NCBI RefSeq assembly: GCF_051903925.1
Contig: NZ_CP173678.1
Location: forward strand, 3,658,001-3,722,000
Length of the DNA stretch: 64,000 bases
From: G051903925 sp051903925
GTDB taxonomy: Bacteria > Pseudomonadota > Alphaproteobacteria > Zavarziniales > Zavarziniaceae
Direction of reading: 5' to 3'
Positions 56,199 to 64,000 of this stretch are shown one piece after another (the stretch's first letter is position 1; each line of letters starts with the position of its first letter). Both the position numbers and the translations under genes were made by a program. The notes under the pieces are model-generated. The model was not told the DNA's origin. It ran no database searches and was given only the letters and a program-made list of their open reading frames with translations.

Positions 56199-57391
56199 CG
56201 TTCCACCAGCTTGATGCGGGCGTTGTACCAGTTCATCGCGGCCGAGATGATCAGGCTGAGCGACAGGTAGATCGCCATGGTGACTGCGATCACCTCGACC
56301 GCCTGGCCGGTCTGGTTCAGCACCGTCCCGGCAAAGACCTGAACCAGGTCGGGATAGGCGATCGCTGTCGCCAGCGACGAGTTCTTGACCAGGTTCAGGT
56401 ATTGCGAGGTCAGCGGCGGCACGACGACCCGCATGGCCTGGGGCACCACGACCAGGCGCATCGTCTGGCCACGGGTCAGGCCCAGCGCCTGCGCGGCCTC
56501 CGTCTGGCCGCGACTGACCGACAGGATGCCGCCGCGCACCACCTCCGCGATGAACGAGGCGGTGTAGAGGCTGAGCGCCACGACAAGGGCCACAAGCTCC
56601 GGCAGCAGGACGAAGCCGCCCACGATGTTGAAGCCCTGCCCCGGCCCGGGGATTTCCGGCGGGGACAGGTTCAGCGGCACGCCCATCGCCAGCCCGGCCA
56701 GCAGGGGCAGGCCGACCACCAGGCCAAGGCCCACCCAGAACGACGGGAAGGGCTGGCCGGTGCGCAACTGCCGCGCCCGGGCCCAGCGTCCGATCGCAAA
56801 GGCCGCGACCAGGGCCACCAGGCCCGCGATCCAGATCGCGTCAAAGCCGGGCAATTGCTCGATCCGCGGCACATAGAGGCCGCGATTGTTGATCAGGACG
56901 CCCGGCAGCAATTCGACGCTCTGCCGGATGCCTGGCAGCGAGCGCAGCACCGCGAAGTACCAGAACAGGATCTGCAGCAGCAGCGGCGTGTTGCGCAGCG
57001 TCTCGACATAGACGGTGGCCATCTGGGCCACGAGCCAGTTGGACGACAGGCGGGCAATGCCGACCAGGAAGCCGATCACCGTCGCCACCACGATGCCGAT
57101 CGCCGACACCAGCAGGGTATTGACCAGGCCAACCAGCAGCGCCCGCCCATAGGAGGCATTCTGCGGGTAGTCGATCATCGACATCGAAATGTCGAAGCCG
57201 GCATGGCGATCCAGGAAGGCAAAGCCGGAGGCGATGCCCTGCTTGGCCATGTTGTCGGTGGCGGTCTTGAACAGGATCCAGCCGGTCCCCAGCACGACGA
57301 CCAGCAGCACCGCCTGAATGATCAGGGAGCGGATGGTCGGGTCGCGCCAGAAGGGAATTGCTGGCGCCCGGCCGGCCGTCTGGTCGGTCAT
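56195..57391 (-). CDS. aapQ: General L-amino-acid ABC transporter permease AapQ
   Basis: The 398-aa membrane protein forms the channel with AapM. The EAA loop is ASFIAEVVRGGILSVSRGQTEAAQALGL, followed by VVVPQAMRVVVPPLTSQYLNLVKNSSLA. Its N-terminus (PFWRDPTIRSLIIQAVLLVVVLG) and the large periplasmic loop match AapQ. It lies 178 bases after aapJ, separated by a strong hairpin. Confidence 0.95.
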   Translation of the reverse strand: MTDQTAGRAPAIPFWRDPTIRSLIIQAVLLVVVLGTGWILFKTATDNMAKQGIASGFAFLDRHAGFDISMSMIDYPQNASYGRALLVGLVNTLLVSAIGIVVATVIGFLVGIARLSSNWLVAQMATVYVETLRNTPLLLQILFWYFAVLRSLPGIRQSVELLPGVLINNRGLYVPRIEQLPGFDAIWIAGLVALVAAFAIGRWARARQLRTGQPFPSFWVGLGLVVGLPLLAGLAMGVPLNLSPPEIPGPGQGFNIVGGFVLLPELVALVVALSLYTASFIAEVVRGGILSVSRGQTEAAQALGLTRGQTMRLVVVPQAMRVVVPPLTSQYLNLVKNSSLATAIAYPDLVQVFAGTVLNQTGQAVEVIAVTMAIYLSLSLIISAAMNWYNARIKLVER

Positions 57392-57451
57392 GAAGGGGCA
57401 CCATCTGTTTGGGGCCCCGTACCGCAGGATGGGCTGGGCGCCGCCGGGTCA

Positions 57452-57475
57452 CCCCCCGCCTTGGGCGGCGGGGGG
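57452..57475 (-). terminator. Strong GC hairpin between aapJ and aapQ
   Basis: CCCCCCGCC (57452-57460) and GGCGGGGGG (57467-57475) form a perfect 9-bp stem with a 6-base loop in the gap after aapJ. Hairpins after the binding-protein gene of ABC operons commonly stabilise its mRNA or reduce read-through into the permease genes. There is no T-run. Confidence 0.55.
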
Positions 57476-57569
57476 CTGTCTGTAAGTGGGACGGGATGCG
57501 GTCCGGACTGGTTCATCGAACCGGACGGGCAGACAGCATCCGCGTCGGTCTGAATGCGTCAGCGGCCGA

Positions 57570-58583
57570 TCAACGGAACGGCGGAGCGTATTGCAGGCCG
57601 CCCTTGTTCCACTGCCCGTTGACCCCGCGGGCGATCTTCAGCGGCGAGCCTTCGCCCACGTTGCGGTCGAAGCTTTCGCCGTAATTACCGACGTTCTTAA
57701 TGATGTGATAGGCCCAGTCATTGGGCAGGCCCAGGCCCGCGCCCAGTTCACCCTCGACACCCAGCAGGCGCTTGATCTCGGGGTTGGTGCTGGACTTCAT
57801 CTCGTCGACATTGGCCGACGTCACGCCGTATTCCTCGGCGCCGACCATGGCGTAGTAGGACCAGCGCACGACGTCGCCCCACTGGCTGTCGCCATGGCGC
57901 ACGGCCGGGCCCAGCGGCTCCTTGGAGATGATCTCGGGCAGGACGATGGCGCTCGCGGGATCGGCCAGCTTCAGCCGATTGGCATAGAGGCCCGACTGGT
58001 CGGTGGTATAGGCGTCGCAGCGCCCTTCGGCGAAGGCCTGCACGGCTTCGTCGTTCTTGGCGAAGACGACGGGCTTGTATTCCAGGTTGTTGGTGCGGAA
58101 GAAGTCGGCGAGGTTGAGCTCGGTCGTCGTGCCCGTCTCGGTGCAGACGCTGGCGCCGGCCAGTTCCATGGCGCTCTTCACGCCCAGCTCGGCCTTCACG
58201 ATGAAGCCCTGGCCGTCATAATAGTTGACCGCCACGAAATCGAGGCCCAGCGACGTGTCGCGGCCCAGCGTCCAGGTCGAATTGCGGCTGAGGATGTCGA
58301 TCTCACCCGACTGCAGCGCGGTAAAGCGGTCCTTGGCCGAAAGCGACGTGTACTTCACCTTGCTCGCATCGCCGAAGATGGCCGCCGCCACGGCCCGGCA
58401 CACGTCGACGTCAAGGCCGGACCAGTTGCCGCTCTCGTCCGGGTTGGAGAACCCGGGCAGGCCCTGGCTGACACCGCATTGGACGAAACCCTTTGCCTTG
58501 ACGTCGTCGAGCGTCGCGGCCTGCACGGCGCCGGCGGCCAGGAAAGTCCCGGCAACGGCCGCGGTAAAGCGGACCAAGGTCAT
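57570..58583 (-). CDS. aapJ: General L-amino-acid ABC transporter substrate-binding protein
   Basis: The 337-aa periplasmic protein has a signal peptide (residues 1-22, ending VQA) after GGGAGATTGCC, then the binding-protein fold. Segments such as GFVQCGVSQGLPGFSNPDESG, GLDVDVCRAVAAAIFGD, LTYCPV-less AKDRFTALQSGEIDILSRN and YTTDQSGLYANRL match the AapJ/BztA family, which binds many polar amino acids. Length is normal. It heads the aapJQMP operon. Confidence 0.95.
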   Translation of the reverse strand: MTLVRFTAAVAGTFLAAGAVQAATLDDVKAKGFVQCGVSQGLPGFSNPDESGNWSGLDVDVCRAVAAAIFGDASKVKYTSLSAKDRFTALQSGEIDILSRNSTWTLGRDTSLGLDFVAVNYYDGQGFIVKAELGVKSAMELAGASVCTETGTTTELNLADFFRTNNLEYKPVVFAKNDEAVQAFAEGRCDAYTTDQSGLYANRLKLADPASAIVLPEIISKEPLGPAVRHGDSQWGDVVRWSYYAMVGAEEYGVTSANVDEMKSSTNPEIKRLLGVEGELGAGLGLPNDWAYHIIKNVGNYGESFDRNVGEGSPLKIARGVNGQWNKGGLQYAPPFR

Positions 58584-58902
58584 TGGCAATCTCCCTGTCT
58601 TGAACCGGACCCCCCGGCCCGGCGATGCCTGCCGCATCGCAATCAAACCGTAGCATGAGGCAAGCGCGGGGCGTCAAGGCAATCCCCTCAACACGAGCAG
58701 GGCGATACGGGTCTTTCCCGGCCCGCCAGAAGGTCGCGTCCGCAAGCCTGCTTGCCGATTGAGCGGCCTGCGACAAGTCTGGGCACGGTGCATGAATACT
58801 GGCCATTCCTGCAGCGCAAGCGACGGCCTCCGCGCTTGGGCGGTTCCGCCAGGCCCGGGCATGCGGTAATCAGGCAGACCTTCCTGTCACGGCGCGGCCC
58901 CC
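58584..58902. other. Divergent intergenic region between aapJ and the cystathionine beta-lyase gene
   Basis: This 319-base gap holds no credible gene. On the minus strand TTGACG (58677-58672) could be the aapJ -35 box, with TACGGT (58652-58647) as a possible -10; the 19-bp spacer is long, so the promoter is tentative. I see no riboswitch-like structure upstream of the lyase gene. Confidence 0.4.
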
Positions 58903-60132
58903 ATGAGCGATTCCTCGACGTCGAAGCCGGGTTCACCCGCAGCCGGTCCCGCCCCCCATGGCGGCCGCGATGCAACCCTGGCGGTGCATGCCGGGCGCGA
59001 TCCCCAGGCCCATGGCGGGGCGGTCAACACACCCGTCTATCACGTGTCGACCGTGCTCTTCCCGAACCTGGAGGCGATCGAGAACATCCCCAGGATGCAG
59101 GGCCGGCGGATGCGCTATGGCCGGCGCGGCACGCCGACGTCCTGGGCGTTCACCGATGCCGTGACGGCGCTGGAGCGCGGCCACGATGCCGTCGCCGTGC
59201 CGTCCGGCGTCAGCGCCATCAGCGTGGCGCTGCTGGCCTTTGTCCAGGCGGGCGACCATGTCCTGGTTGCCGACAGCGTCTATGGCCCCACCCGGATCCT
59301 GTGCAACGGCCTGCTGAAGCGCTTCGGGGTGGAGACGACCTACTATGACCCGCGCATCGGCGCCGGGATCGCTGCGCTGATCCGGCCGAACACACGCGTC
59401 GTCTACATGGAAAGTCCAGGCTCCCTCACCTTCGAAGTCCAGGACGTGCCGGCCATCGCCGCGGCCGCGCGGGCGGCCGGTGCGGTGCCCGTGATCGACA
59501 ATACCTGGGGCGCCGGACTGGTGCTGAAGCCGCTGACGCTGGGCTGCGCCGTCTCCCTCCAGGCGGCGACGAAGTACCTGGTCGGTCACTCCGACGCGAT
59601 GCTGGGCGTGATCGTGGCGGACGAGGCGACCTTCCCCGCGATCCGCGACATGGCGGGCGACCTGGGCCTGGCCGCGGGCCCCGACGACCTCTATCTCGGC
59701 ACCCGCGGCATCCGCACCCTGGACGTGCGCATGCGCCAGCACCAGGCGACCGGCATCGCGCTGGCCCAATGGCTGGCCGCCCGGCCGGAAGTGGCGCGCG
59801 TCCTGCACCCTGCCCTGTCCGATGATCCCGGCCATGCCCTGTGGGCGCGCGACTTCACCGGGGCGTGCGGCCTGTTCGGCTGCGAACTGAAGCCCCTGCC
59901 GCATGCCGCCCTGGCCGCCCTGCTCGACGGCCTGCGCTATTTCGGCATGGGCTATTCCTGGGGCGGCTTCGAGAGCCTGGTCATTCCCGCCCATCCCGAG
60001 GGGCAGCGCAGCGTCGTGCCCTGGCAGTCGGCCGGCCCCCTGCTGCGCTTCCATGCCGGGCTGGAGGCGGTCGAGGACCTGATCGCCGACCTGGACGCAG
60101 GATTCGCCCGCGCCGCCGCCATCCCAGCGTGA
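58903..60132 (+). CDS. metC: Cystathionine beta-lyase (PLP-dependent transsulfuration enzyme)
   Basis: The 409-aa enzyme splits cystathionine to homocysteine, ammonia and pyruvate. The PLP lysine is K224 in QAATKYLVGHSDAMLG. RYGRRGTPTSWAF supplies the phosphate-binding Tyr/Arg pair, and YMESPGSLTFEVQD with VIDNTWGAG is the cofactor Asp region. The GTPTSWAFTDAVTALE pattern and YFGMGYSWGGFESLV favour the beta-lyase over gamma-synthase. An N-terminal Ser/Pro/Ala-rich tail of about 20 residues is present. hisI follows after four bases. Confidence 0.92.
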   Translation: MSDSSTSKPGSPAAGPAPHGGRDATLAVHAGRDPQAHGGAVNTPVYHVSTVLFPNLEAIENIPRMQGRRMRYGRRGTPTSWAFTDAVTALERGHDAVAVPSGVSAISVALLAFVQAGDHVLVADSVYGPTRILCNGLLKRFGVETTYYDPRIGAGIAALIRPNTRVVYMESPGSLTFEVQDVPAIAAAARAAGAVPVIDNTWGAGLVLKPLTLGCAVSLQAATKYLVGHSDAMLGVIVADEATFPAIRDMAGDLGLAAGPDDLYLGTRGIRTLDVRMRQHQATGIALAQWLAARPEVARVLHPALSDDPGHALWARDFTGACGLFGCELKPLPHAALAALLDGLRYFGMGYSWGGFESLVIPAHPEGQRSVVPWQSAGPLLRFHAGLEAVEDLIADLDAGFARAAAIPA

Positions 60133-60136
60133 TGCC

Positions 60137-60502
60137 ATGTCCGACACCTATGAATCGATCCTCTCCCAGGTCCGCTACGACGCCGATGGCCTGGTCCCCG
60201 CCATCGCCCAGGACGCGGACGATGGCGCCGTCCTGATGATGGCCTGGATGAACGCCGAATCGCTGCGGCTGACGCTGGCGACGGGCCGCGTCGTCTACTG
60301 GTCCCGCTCGCGCCAGGAATTGTGGCGCAAGGGCGATACGTCGGGGCACGAGCAGCACCTGCGCGAACTGCGCCTGGACTGCGACGGCGATACGATCCTG
60401 ATGCAGGTCAGCCAGAAAGGTCCGGCCTGCCATACCGGCGCCCGGTCCTGCTTCTTCCGGGTCGTGCGCGACGGCGTGCTGGTCGCGGAGGAGACATCCT
60501 GA
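60137..60502 (+). CDS. hisI: Phosphoribosyl-AMP cyclohydrolase
   Basis: The 121-aa enzyme opens the adenine ring of PR-AMP in step three of histidine synthesis. Metal-binding residues are in LDCDGDTILMQV and CHTGARSCFF; WSRSRQELWRKGDTSGH is the family signature. It is the stand-alone form, not fused to hisE. It is four bases after metC and overlaps the biotinyl-carrier gene by one base, an unusual grouping for a histidine gene. Confidence 0.96.
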   Translation: MSDTYESILSQVRYDADGLVPAIAQDADDGAVLMMAWMNAESLRLTLATGRVVYWSRSRQELWRKGDTSGHEQHLRELRLDCDGDTILMQVSQKGPACHTGARSCFFRVVRDGVLVAEETS

Positions 60503-60723
60503 TGGCCAGCATCAAGGTCCGGTCCGAGGTGGCCGGAAAGGTCTGGAAGATCGAAGCGGCGCCGGGTGCGAGCCTGGGCGAGGACGACACGATCCTGATC
60601 CTGGAATCCATGAAGATGGAGATTCCGGTGCCCACCCCGCGGGCCGGCACGCTGATCCAGATCCTGGTGGTCGAGGGCGACGCGGTGACCGAGGATCAGG
60701 TCGTCGCCATAGTGGAGACCTAG
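60502..60723 (+). CDS. Stand-alone biotinyl/lipoyl carrier domain protein
   Basis: This 73-aa protein consists of one biotinyl domain. The biotin-accepting lysine lies in the motif ESMKMEIPVP, a variant of EAMKM. The flanking glycine turns (AGKVWKIEAAPG and GDAVTEDQVVAIVE) are normal. It would carry carboxybiotin for an acyl-CoA or urea carboxylase, but no carboxylase gene lies nearby. The ATG overlaps the hisI stop (TGATG). Confidence 0.88.
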   Translation: MASIKVRSEVAGKVWKIEAAPGASLGEDDTILILESMKMEIPVPTPRAGTLIQILVVEGDAVTEDQVVAIVET

Positions 60724-61296
60724 ATGACGCCGATCAGCCGTTTCCCCGTGCCCGACGTCCTCGACCTGCCAGAGGACCTGCGCACCCGCATCCTGGCGGT
60801 CCAGGAAAAATCCGGCTTCATTCCCAACGTCTTCCTGGCGCTGGCTCACAGGCCGGCCGAGGCGCGGGCGTTCTTCGACTACCATGACGCGCTGATGGAG
60901 AAGGACGGCCCCCTGACCAAGGCCGAGCGCGAGATGATCGTCGTGGCCACCTCCGCCGCCAACGAATGCCAGTACTGCGTGGTGGCCCACGGCGCCATCC
61001 TGAGAATCCGCGCGAAGAACCCGCTGATCGCCGACCAGGTCGCCGTCAATTACCGCAAGGCCGACCTGACGGATCGGCAGAAAGCGATGCTGGCCTTCGC
61101 GCTCAAGGTGTCGAGGGAAGCGCAAGCCGTTGGCGATGCAGACTTCGAGGCACTCCACGCCCATGGCTTCGATGACGAGGCCATCTGGGACATCGGTGCC
61201 ATCGCCGCCTTCTTCGCGCTCAGCAACCGCATGGCCAACCTGACCTCCATGCGGCCCAACGGCGAGTTCTATGCGATGGGCCGCCAGCCCCGCTGA
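60724..61296 (+). CDS. AhpD-like peroxidase-related protein
   Basis: The 190-aa protein belongs to the carboxymuconolactone decarboxylase/AhpD superfamily, peroxidase-related subgroup. The redox motif is C82-x2-C85 with H89 in NECQYCVVAHGAIL, and PLTKAEREMIVVATSAAN is the preceding helix. A thioredoxin-like or lipoyl-dependent peroxidase activity is likely. Its ATG follows the TAG of the biotinyl-carrier gene with no gap, so these genes are co-transcribed. Confidence 0.9.
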   Translation: MTPISRFPVPDVLDLPEDLRTRILAVQEKSGFIPNVFLALAHRPAEARAFFDYHDALMEKDGPLTKAEREMIVVATSAANECQYCVVAHGAILRIRAKNPLIADQVAVNYRKADLTDRQKAMLAFALKVSREAQAVGDADFEALHAHGFDDEAIWDIGAIAAFFALSNRMANLTSMRPNGEFYAMGRQPR

Positions 61297-61375
61297 GCGG
61301 GTCTGGGACGTCGATCAAGCCCCTCCTTCAGGTTATTGGGGCGAGGGCTCGGATGAGGCCGCCGCCCCGACGCCC

Positions 61376-61843
61376 TCACAGGGTCTGGGCCAGGGCCTCC
61401 AACTGGTCGGCGCAGATGCCCCAGCCGTCGTGGAAGCCCATCGCCTCGTGGTTGCGGCAATCCTCCACCGTCCAGTGGCGCGCGGTGGCGACATAGCGCG
61501 TGGTGCCGTCGCCCAGGTCCTCGAACGTGATGATGCCAGTGAAGAACGGCTTTTCCGAGGGCACCCAGCCGACCGAATAGGCATCCGTCACCACCAGCCT
61601 GCGTTCCGGCACAACCTCAAGGTAGACGCCCGAATTGGGCATCACCTCCCCCTCCGGCCCCCGCATGGTGAAGGCATTGGTGCCGCCTGCCCGCACGTCC
61701 AGCACGGCGTCGGTCACTTGCCACGGCTTGGGGCAGAACCATTGCTCCAGCAGCGCCGGCTCCGTCCAGCAGCGCCAAAGACTTGCCACCGGCGCCTTGA
61801 GGATGCGGGTCAGGACCAGGTCGCGTTCGCCCGTGCTGCTCAT
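61376..61843 (-). CDS. SRPBCC/AHSA1-family protein
   Basis: The 155-aa protein has the START-like fold of the AHSA1 (Aha1 C-terminal) family: ILKAPVASLWRCWTEPALLEQWFCPKPW, then YLEVVPERRLVVTDAY, GIITFEDLGDGTTRYVATARHW and the C-terminal helix GFHDGWGICADQLEALA. These proteins bind hydrophobic ligands; the ligand is unknown. Three ATGs (61861, 61846, 61843) are in frame; GGAGA upstream fits 61843 best. It is divergent from the MATE exporter. Confidence 0.88.
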   Translation of the reverse strand: MSSTGERDLVLTRILKAPVASLWRCWTEPALLEQWFCPKPWQVTDAVLDVRAGGTNAFTMRGPEGEVMPNSGVYLEVVPERRLVVTDAYSVGWVPSEKPFFTGIITFEDLGDGTTRYVATARHWTVEDCRNHEAMGFHDGWGICADQLEALAQTL

Positions 61844-61999
61844 CATGCGTCTCCGTTTCATCGTGGTCGCGTCTCAAGGACGGCGCGGCATGGCGCGGGC
61901 CGACAGATCCGGGGGCAGAAAATCGTGGGGCTCGGCGGTGGCGGGTGCGACCGGCTGTCGCTATGATCCGCGGCCCCTCCGGTTCCAGGTCCTGCGTAA

Positions 62000-63385
62000 A
62001 TGAGCACCTCCGCCGTCATGACCCCTGCGCCAGCCGCCTGGCGGCCAGAGATCCGGGCCATGCTGGCACTGGCGTGGCCACTGATGCTGACCAACCTGGG
62101 GCAGCTGCTGATCGCCACGACCGAACTGGTGATCCTGGGCCACATGCACCCCGACGCGCTGGCCGCCGGTTCCCTGGGCGCCATGGTCGCGCATGCCTTC
62201 TTCGCCCTGGGCTTCGGCCTGGCGGCGGCGACGGCGCCCATGATGGCGCAGGCCGTGGGGGCGCGGCGCCATACCTTGCGCGAACTGCGGCGCACGGTGC
62301 GCAAGGGGCTTTGGCTGTGCGCCCTGCTGGGCGTCCCCACCATCCTGCTGCTGTCCCAGGCCGAGGCATTCCTGCTGCTGGCCGGGCAGCAGCCGAAGCT
62401 GGCTGCCGATGCCGGGCTGTACCTGATGGGCTATGCCTGGGCCCTGCCCCCGGCCTGGGGGTTCATGGTCCTGCGCTCGCTCCTCGCGGTGCGGGAGCGG
62501 CCCAAGGCGGCCATGGTGATCTCGATCATCGCGCTGATTCTCAACGCCTTCATCTGCTATGGCCTGGTCTTCGGCGCCTTTGGCCTGCCGCGCCTGGGCA
62601 TCCTGGGGGCCGGCATTGCCGGGGCCAGCGCCAATTGGCTGAGCTTCCTGATGCTGCTTGGCTTCGTGCTGGTCGAGCGGCGGTTCCGGCGGCATGCGAT
62701 CCTGGGCCGCTGGTGGCGCGCGGACTGGGCCCGCCTGGGCGAACTGATCCGCATCGGCCTGCCGATGAGTGCTGCCATGCTGATGGAAACCTGCGTGTTC
62801 GGCGGCGCCGGCCTGCTGATGGGCACGATCAGCACGGCCAGCGTGGCGGCGCACGCCATCGTGATGCAGGTAGCCAGCCTGACCTTCATGGTGCCCCTGG
62901 GCATCGCCCAGGCGGCGACAGTGCGGGTCGGCATTGCCGCGGGGCGGCGTGACCGGGCCGGCGTGGGCCTGGCGGGCTGGACGGCACAAGGGATCAGCGC
63001 CGTGTTCATGGGATCGATGGGCCTGGTCCTGTGGCTGGCGCCGGTGCTGCTGATCGGGCTGTTCCTGGACCTGTCGGACCCCGCAACCTGGGAGGCGGCA
63101 CGCATTGCCACGGGCTTCCTGGCGCTCGCCGCCCTGTTCCAGCTGGGCGACGGGGCCCAGGTGGTGGCGGCCGGTGCCCTGCGCGGCCTGAAGGACACGC
63201 GCGTGCCGATGGTGCTGACCGGCATCGGCTATTGGGGCCTGGGCTTCCCCGCTGCCGCGGCCCTCGGCCTGTGGGCGGGGCTGGACGGCTTTGGCATCTG
63301 GATCGGCCTGGCCGGGGCGATCATGGTGCTGGCCTGCCTGATGCTGCATCGCTGGTCGCGGCGCGAGCAGCTGGGCCTGGTCTGA
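62000..63385 (+). CDS. MATE-family multidrug exporter (NorM-like)
   Basis: The 461-aa protein has twelve predicted helices in two homologous halves. The N-terminal half starts MLALAWPLMLTNLGQLLIATTELVILG and contains AMVAHAFFALGFGLAAATAPMMAQAVG; the second half repeats this with IGLPMSAAMLMETCVFGGAGLLMG and MVPLGIAQAATVRVG. GALRGLKDTRVPM is the conserved last-third motif. It probably exports cationic compounds against sodium or protons. The substrate is unknown. Confidence 0.93.
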   Translation: MSTSAVMTPAPAAWRPEIRAMLALAWPLMLTNLGQLLIATTELVILGHMHPDALAAGSLGAMVAHAFFALGFGLAAATAPMMAQAVGARRHTLRELRRTVRKGLWLCALLGVPTILLLSQAEAFLLLAGQQPKLAADAGLYLMGYAWALPPAWGFMVLRSLLAVRERPKAAMVISIIALILNAFICYGLVFGAFGLPRLGILGAGIAGASANWLSFLMLLGFVLVERRFRRHAILGRWWRADWARLGELIRIGLPMSAAMLMETCVFGGAGLLMGTISTASVAAHAIVMQVASLTFMVPLGIAQAATVRVGIAAGRRDRAGVGLAGWTAQGISAVFMGSMGLVLWLAPVLLIGLFLDLSDPATWEAARIATGFLALAALFQLGDGAQVVAAGALRGLKDTRVPMVLTGIGYWGLGFPAAAALGLWAGLDGFGIWIGLAGAIMVLACLMLHRWSRREQLGLV

Positions 63386-63530
63386 GACCGGTCGGGACTG
63401 TCTTGAACATCGTTCGACCTATCCATTCGGGCTGGTCCTGAACGGCGCCATCCTGTGATGTCGAACATTGTTTTCCCGATCCTCTTCCCGCAGACTTTTG
63501 TCGATAAACGACACGCGGGGAGGGTCGCGG

Positions 63531-64000
63531 ATGCGTCGGTGGCTCTGGGGCATGATACTCGGCCTGGGCATATTGCAGACCCAGGCGCCGGCCTATGCCT
63601 GTGGCGAGGCGGACGACCTCTACAAGCGGGGCCTGTATCCCGAATACATCGAGCAGTTGAAGCAGTTGAGCGAGAACGGTTTCGTCGAGTGCACGTTCAC
63701 GCTTGGCACCGTCTATCGCGACGGCATCCTGGTGCCGCAGGATTACGAGCAGGCGCTGGCCTGGTACAGCTATGCGGCCGAGCAGGGCCATGCCTTTGCC
63801 CAGTTCGACCTGGGCACGATGTTCGACAACGGCAACGGCGTGAAGCAGGACTATCTGGAGGCCGCGCGCTGGTACCAGCGCTCGGCCGACCAGGGCTTCA
63901 ACATGGCGCAGTACAACCTGGGCGTGCTGTATGCCGAGGGCCTGGGCGTGCCCAAGGACGAACGCAAGGCGCAGATCCTCTTCGCGCTGTCGACCCGTCC
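63531..64000 (+). CDS. Secreted Sel1-repeat protein (truncated by window end)
   Basis: At least 156 residues are visible, continuing past the window. The ATG follows GGGGAGGG. A signal peptide (about 1-23, ending PAYA) precedes Sel1/TPR-like repeats: a diverged first unit (LGTVYRDGILVPQDYEQALAW), then DLGTMFDNGNGVKQDYLEAA and NLGVLYAEGLGVPKDERKAQ. Sel1 proteins act as periplasmic scaffolds or signalling adaptors. The role here is unknown. Confidence 0.85.
   Translation, partial: MRRWLWGMILGLGILQTQAPAYACGEADDLYKRGLYPEYIEQLKQLSENGFVECTFTLGTVYRDGILVPQDYEQALAWYSYAAEQGHAFAQFDLGTMFDNGNGVKQDYLEAARWYQRSADQGFNMAQYNLGVLYAEGLGVPKDERKAQILFALSTR

Noticed and set aside
58584..58902. SAM-type riboswitch upstream of the cystathionine beta-lyase gene
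   Set aside because: Such riboswitches occur before methionine genes in alphaproteobacteria, but I could not find a matching pseudoknot or conserved core here.

Overview
The window is about 64 kb of chromosomal DNA from a high-GC alphaproteobacterium. A Rhodospirillales-like lineage is my best guess, but I cannot name a genus. The pointers are an LdtR-type MarR regulator, a general L-amino-acid ABC transporter of the aapJQMP type, a Zn-independent HemB, the carB-carA / yqeY / dnaG / rpoD neighbourhood, BA14K-like secreted proteins and two palindromic intergenic repeats of alphaproteobacterial style. I see no phage, IS element, CRISPR array or rRNA. The window reads as ordinary core and accessory metabolism with a few poorly understood islands.

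Layout. 0.06-4.6 kb: a secreted BA14K-like protein, an enoyl-CoA hydratase-like protein, an orphan 7TMR-DISM histidine kinase, tRNA-Pro(UGG) and LdtR. 4.6-8.0 kb: a valine-degradation operon (acyl-CoA dehydrogenase, hydroxyisobutyryl-CoA hydrolase, hydroxyisobutyrate dehydrogenase) with a 102-bp palindromic repeat inside it. 8.1-14.8 kb: FkbM methyltransferase, hemB, a dienelactone hydrolase, an operon of beta-hydroxyacid dehydrogenase, ornithine-type decarboxylase and TauE-like permease, and threonine ammonia-lyase. 15-21.9 kb: a chemoreceptor, a Bcr/CflA exporter, two LysE exporters, an LLM-type flavin monooxygenase and a MotB without MotA.

21.9-25.0 kb is the most unusual stretch. A PuuB-like amine oxidase, an HPr-kinase-like P-loop protein, a GNAT acetyltransferase and a roughly 49-residue peptide ending in DGTFGS are tightly packed or overlapping on one strand. 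The peptide resembles a degenerate leader peptide of the paeninodin type, whose C-terminal serine is the target of an HprK-like kinase. The lasso cyclase and protease genes are absent. This is the best candidate for an undescribed system.

25.1-34.9 kb: bpt, a lipoprotein, a DUF3833-like protein, parC-recO, an IclR regulator with an apparent operator, a caspase-like secreted protein, a LysR regulator and trxB. 35-39 kb: an operon of an unknown 636-aa protein, a 2OG-Fe(II) oxygenase and an ELM1-like protein, with a divergent Lrp regulator. 39.1-49.0 kb: greA, carB, carA, yqeY, dnaG and rpoD; carA and yqeY diverge from a compact promoter region containing an inverted repeat. 49.1-64 kb: GST, NUDIX hydrolase, cysK-sseA, a second BA14K protein, an SDR, the aapJQMP transporter, a cystathionine beta-lyase, hisI with a biotinyl carrier protein and an AhpD-like protein, an SRPBCC protein, a MATE exporter and a truncated Sel1-repeat protein at the edge.

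All calls come from reading the translations and bases by eye. Family names are recognised from motifs, not from searches. Start codons were chosen from Shine-Dalgarno spacing and family N-termini where possible.
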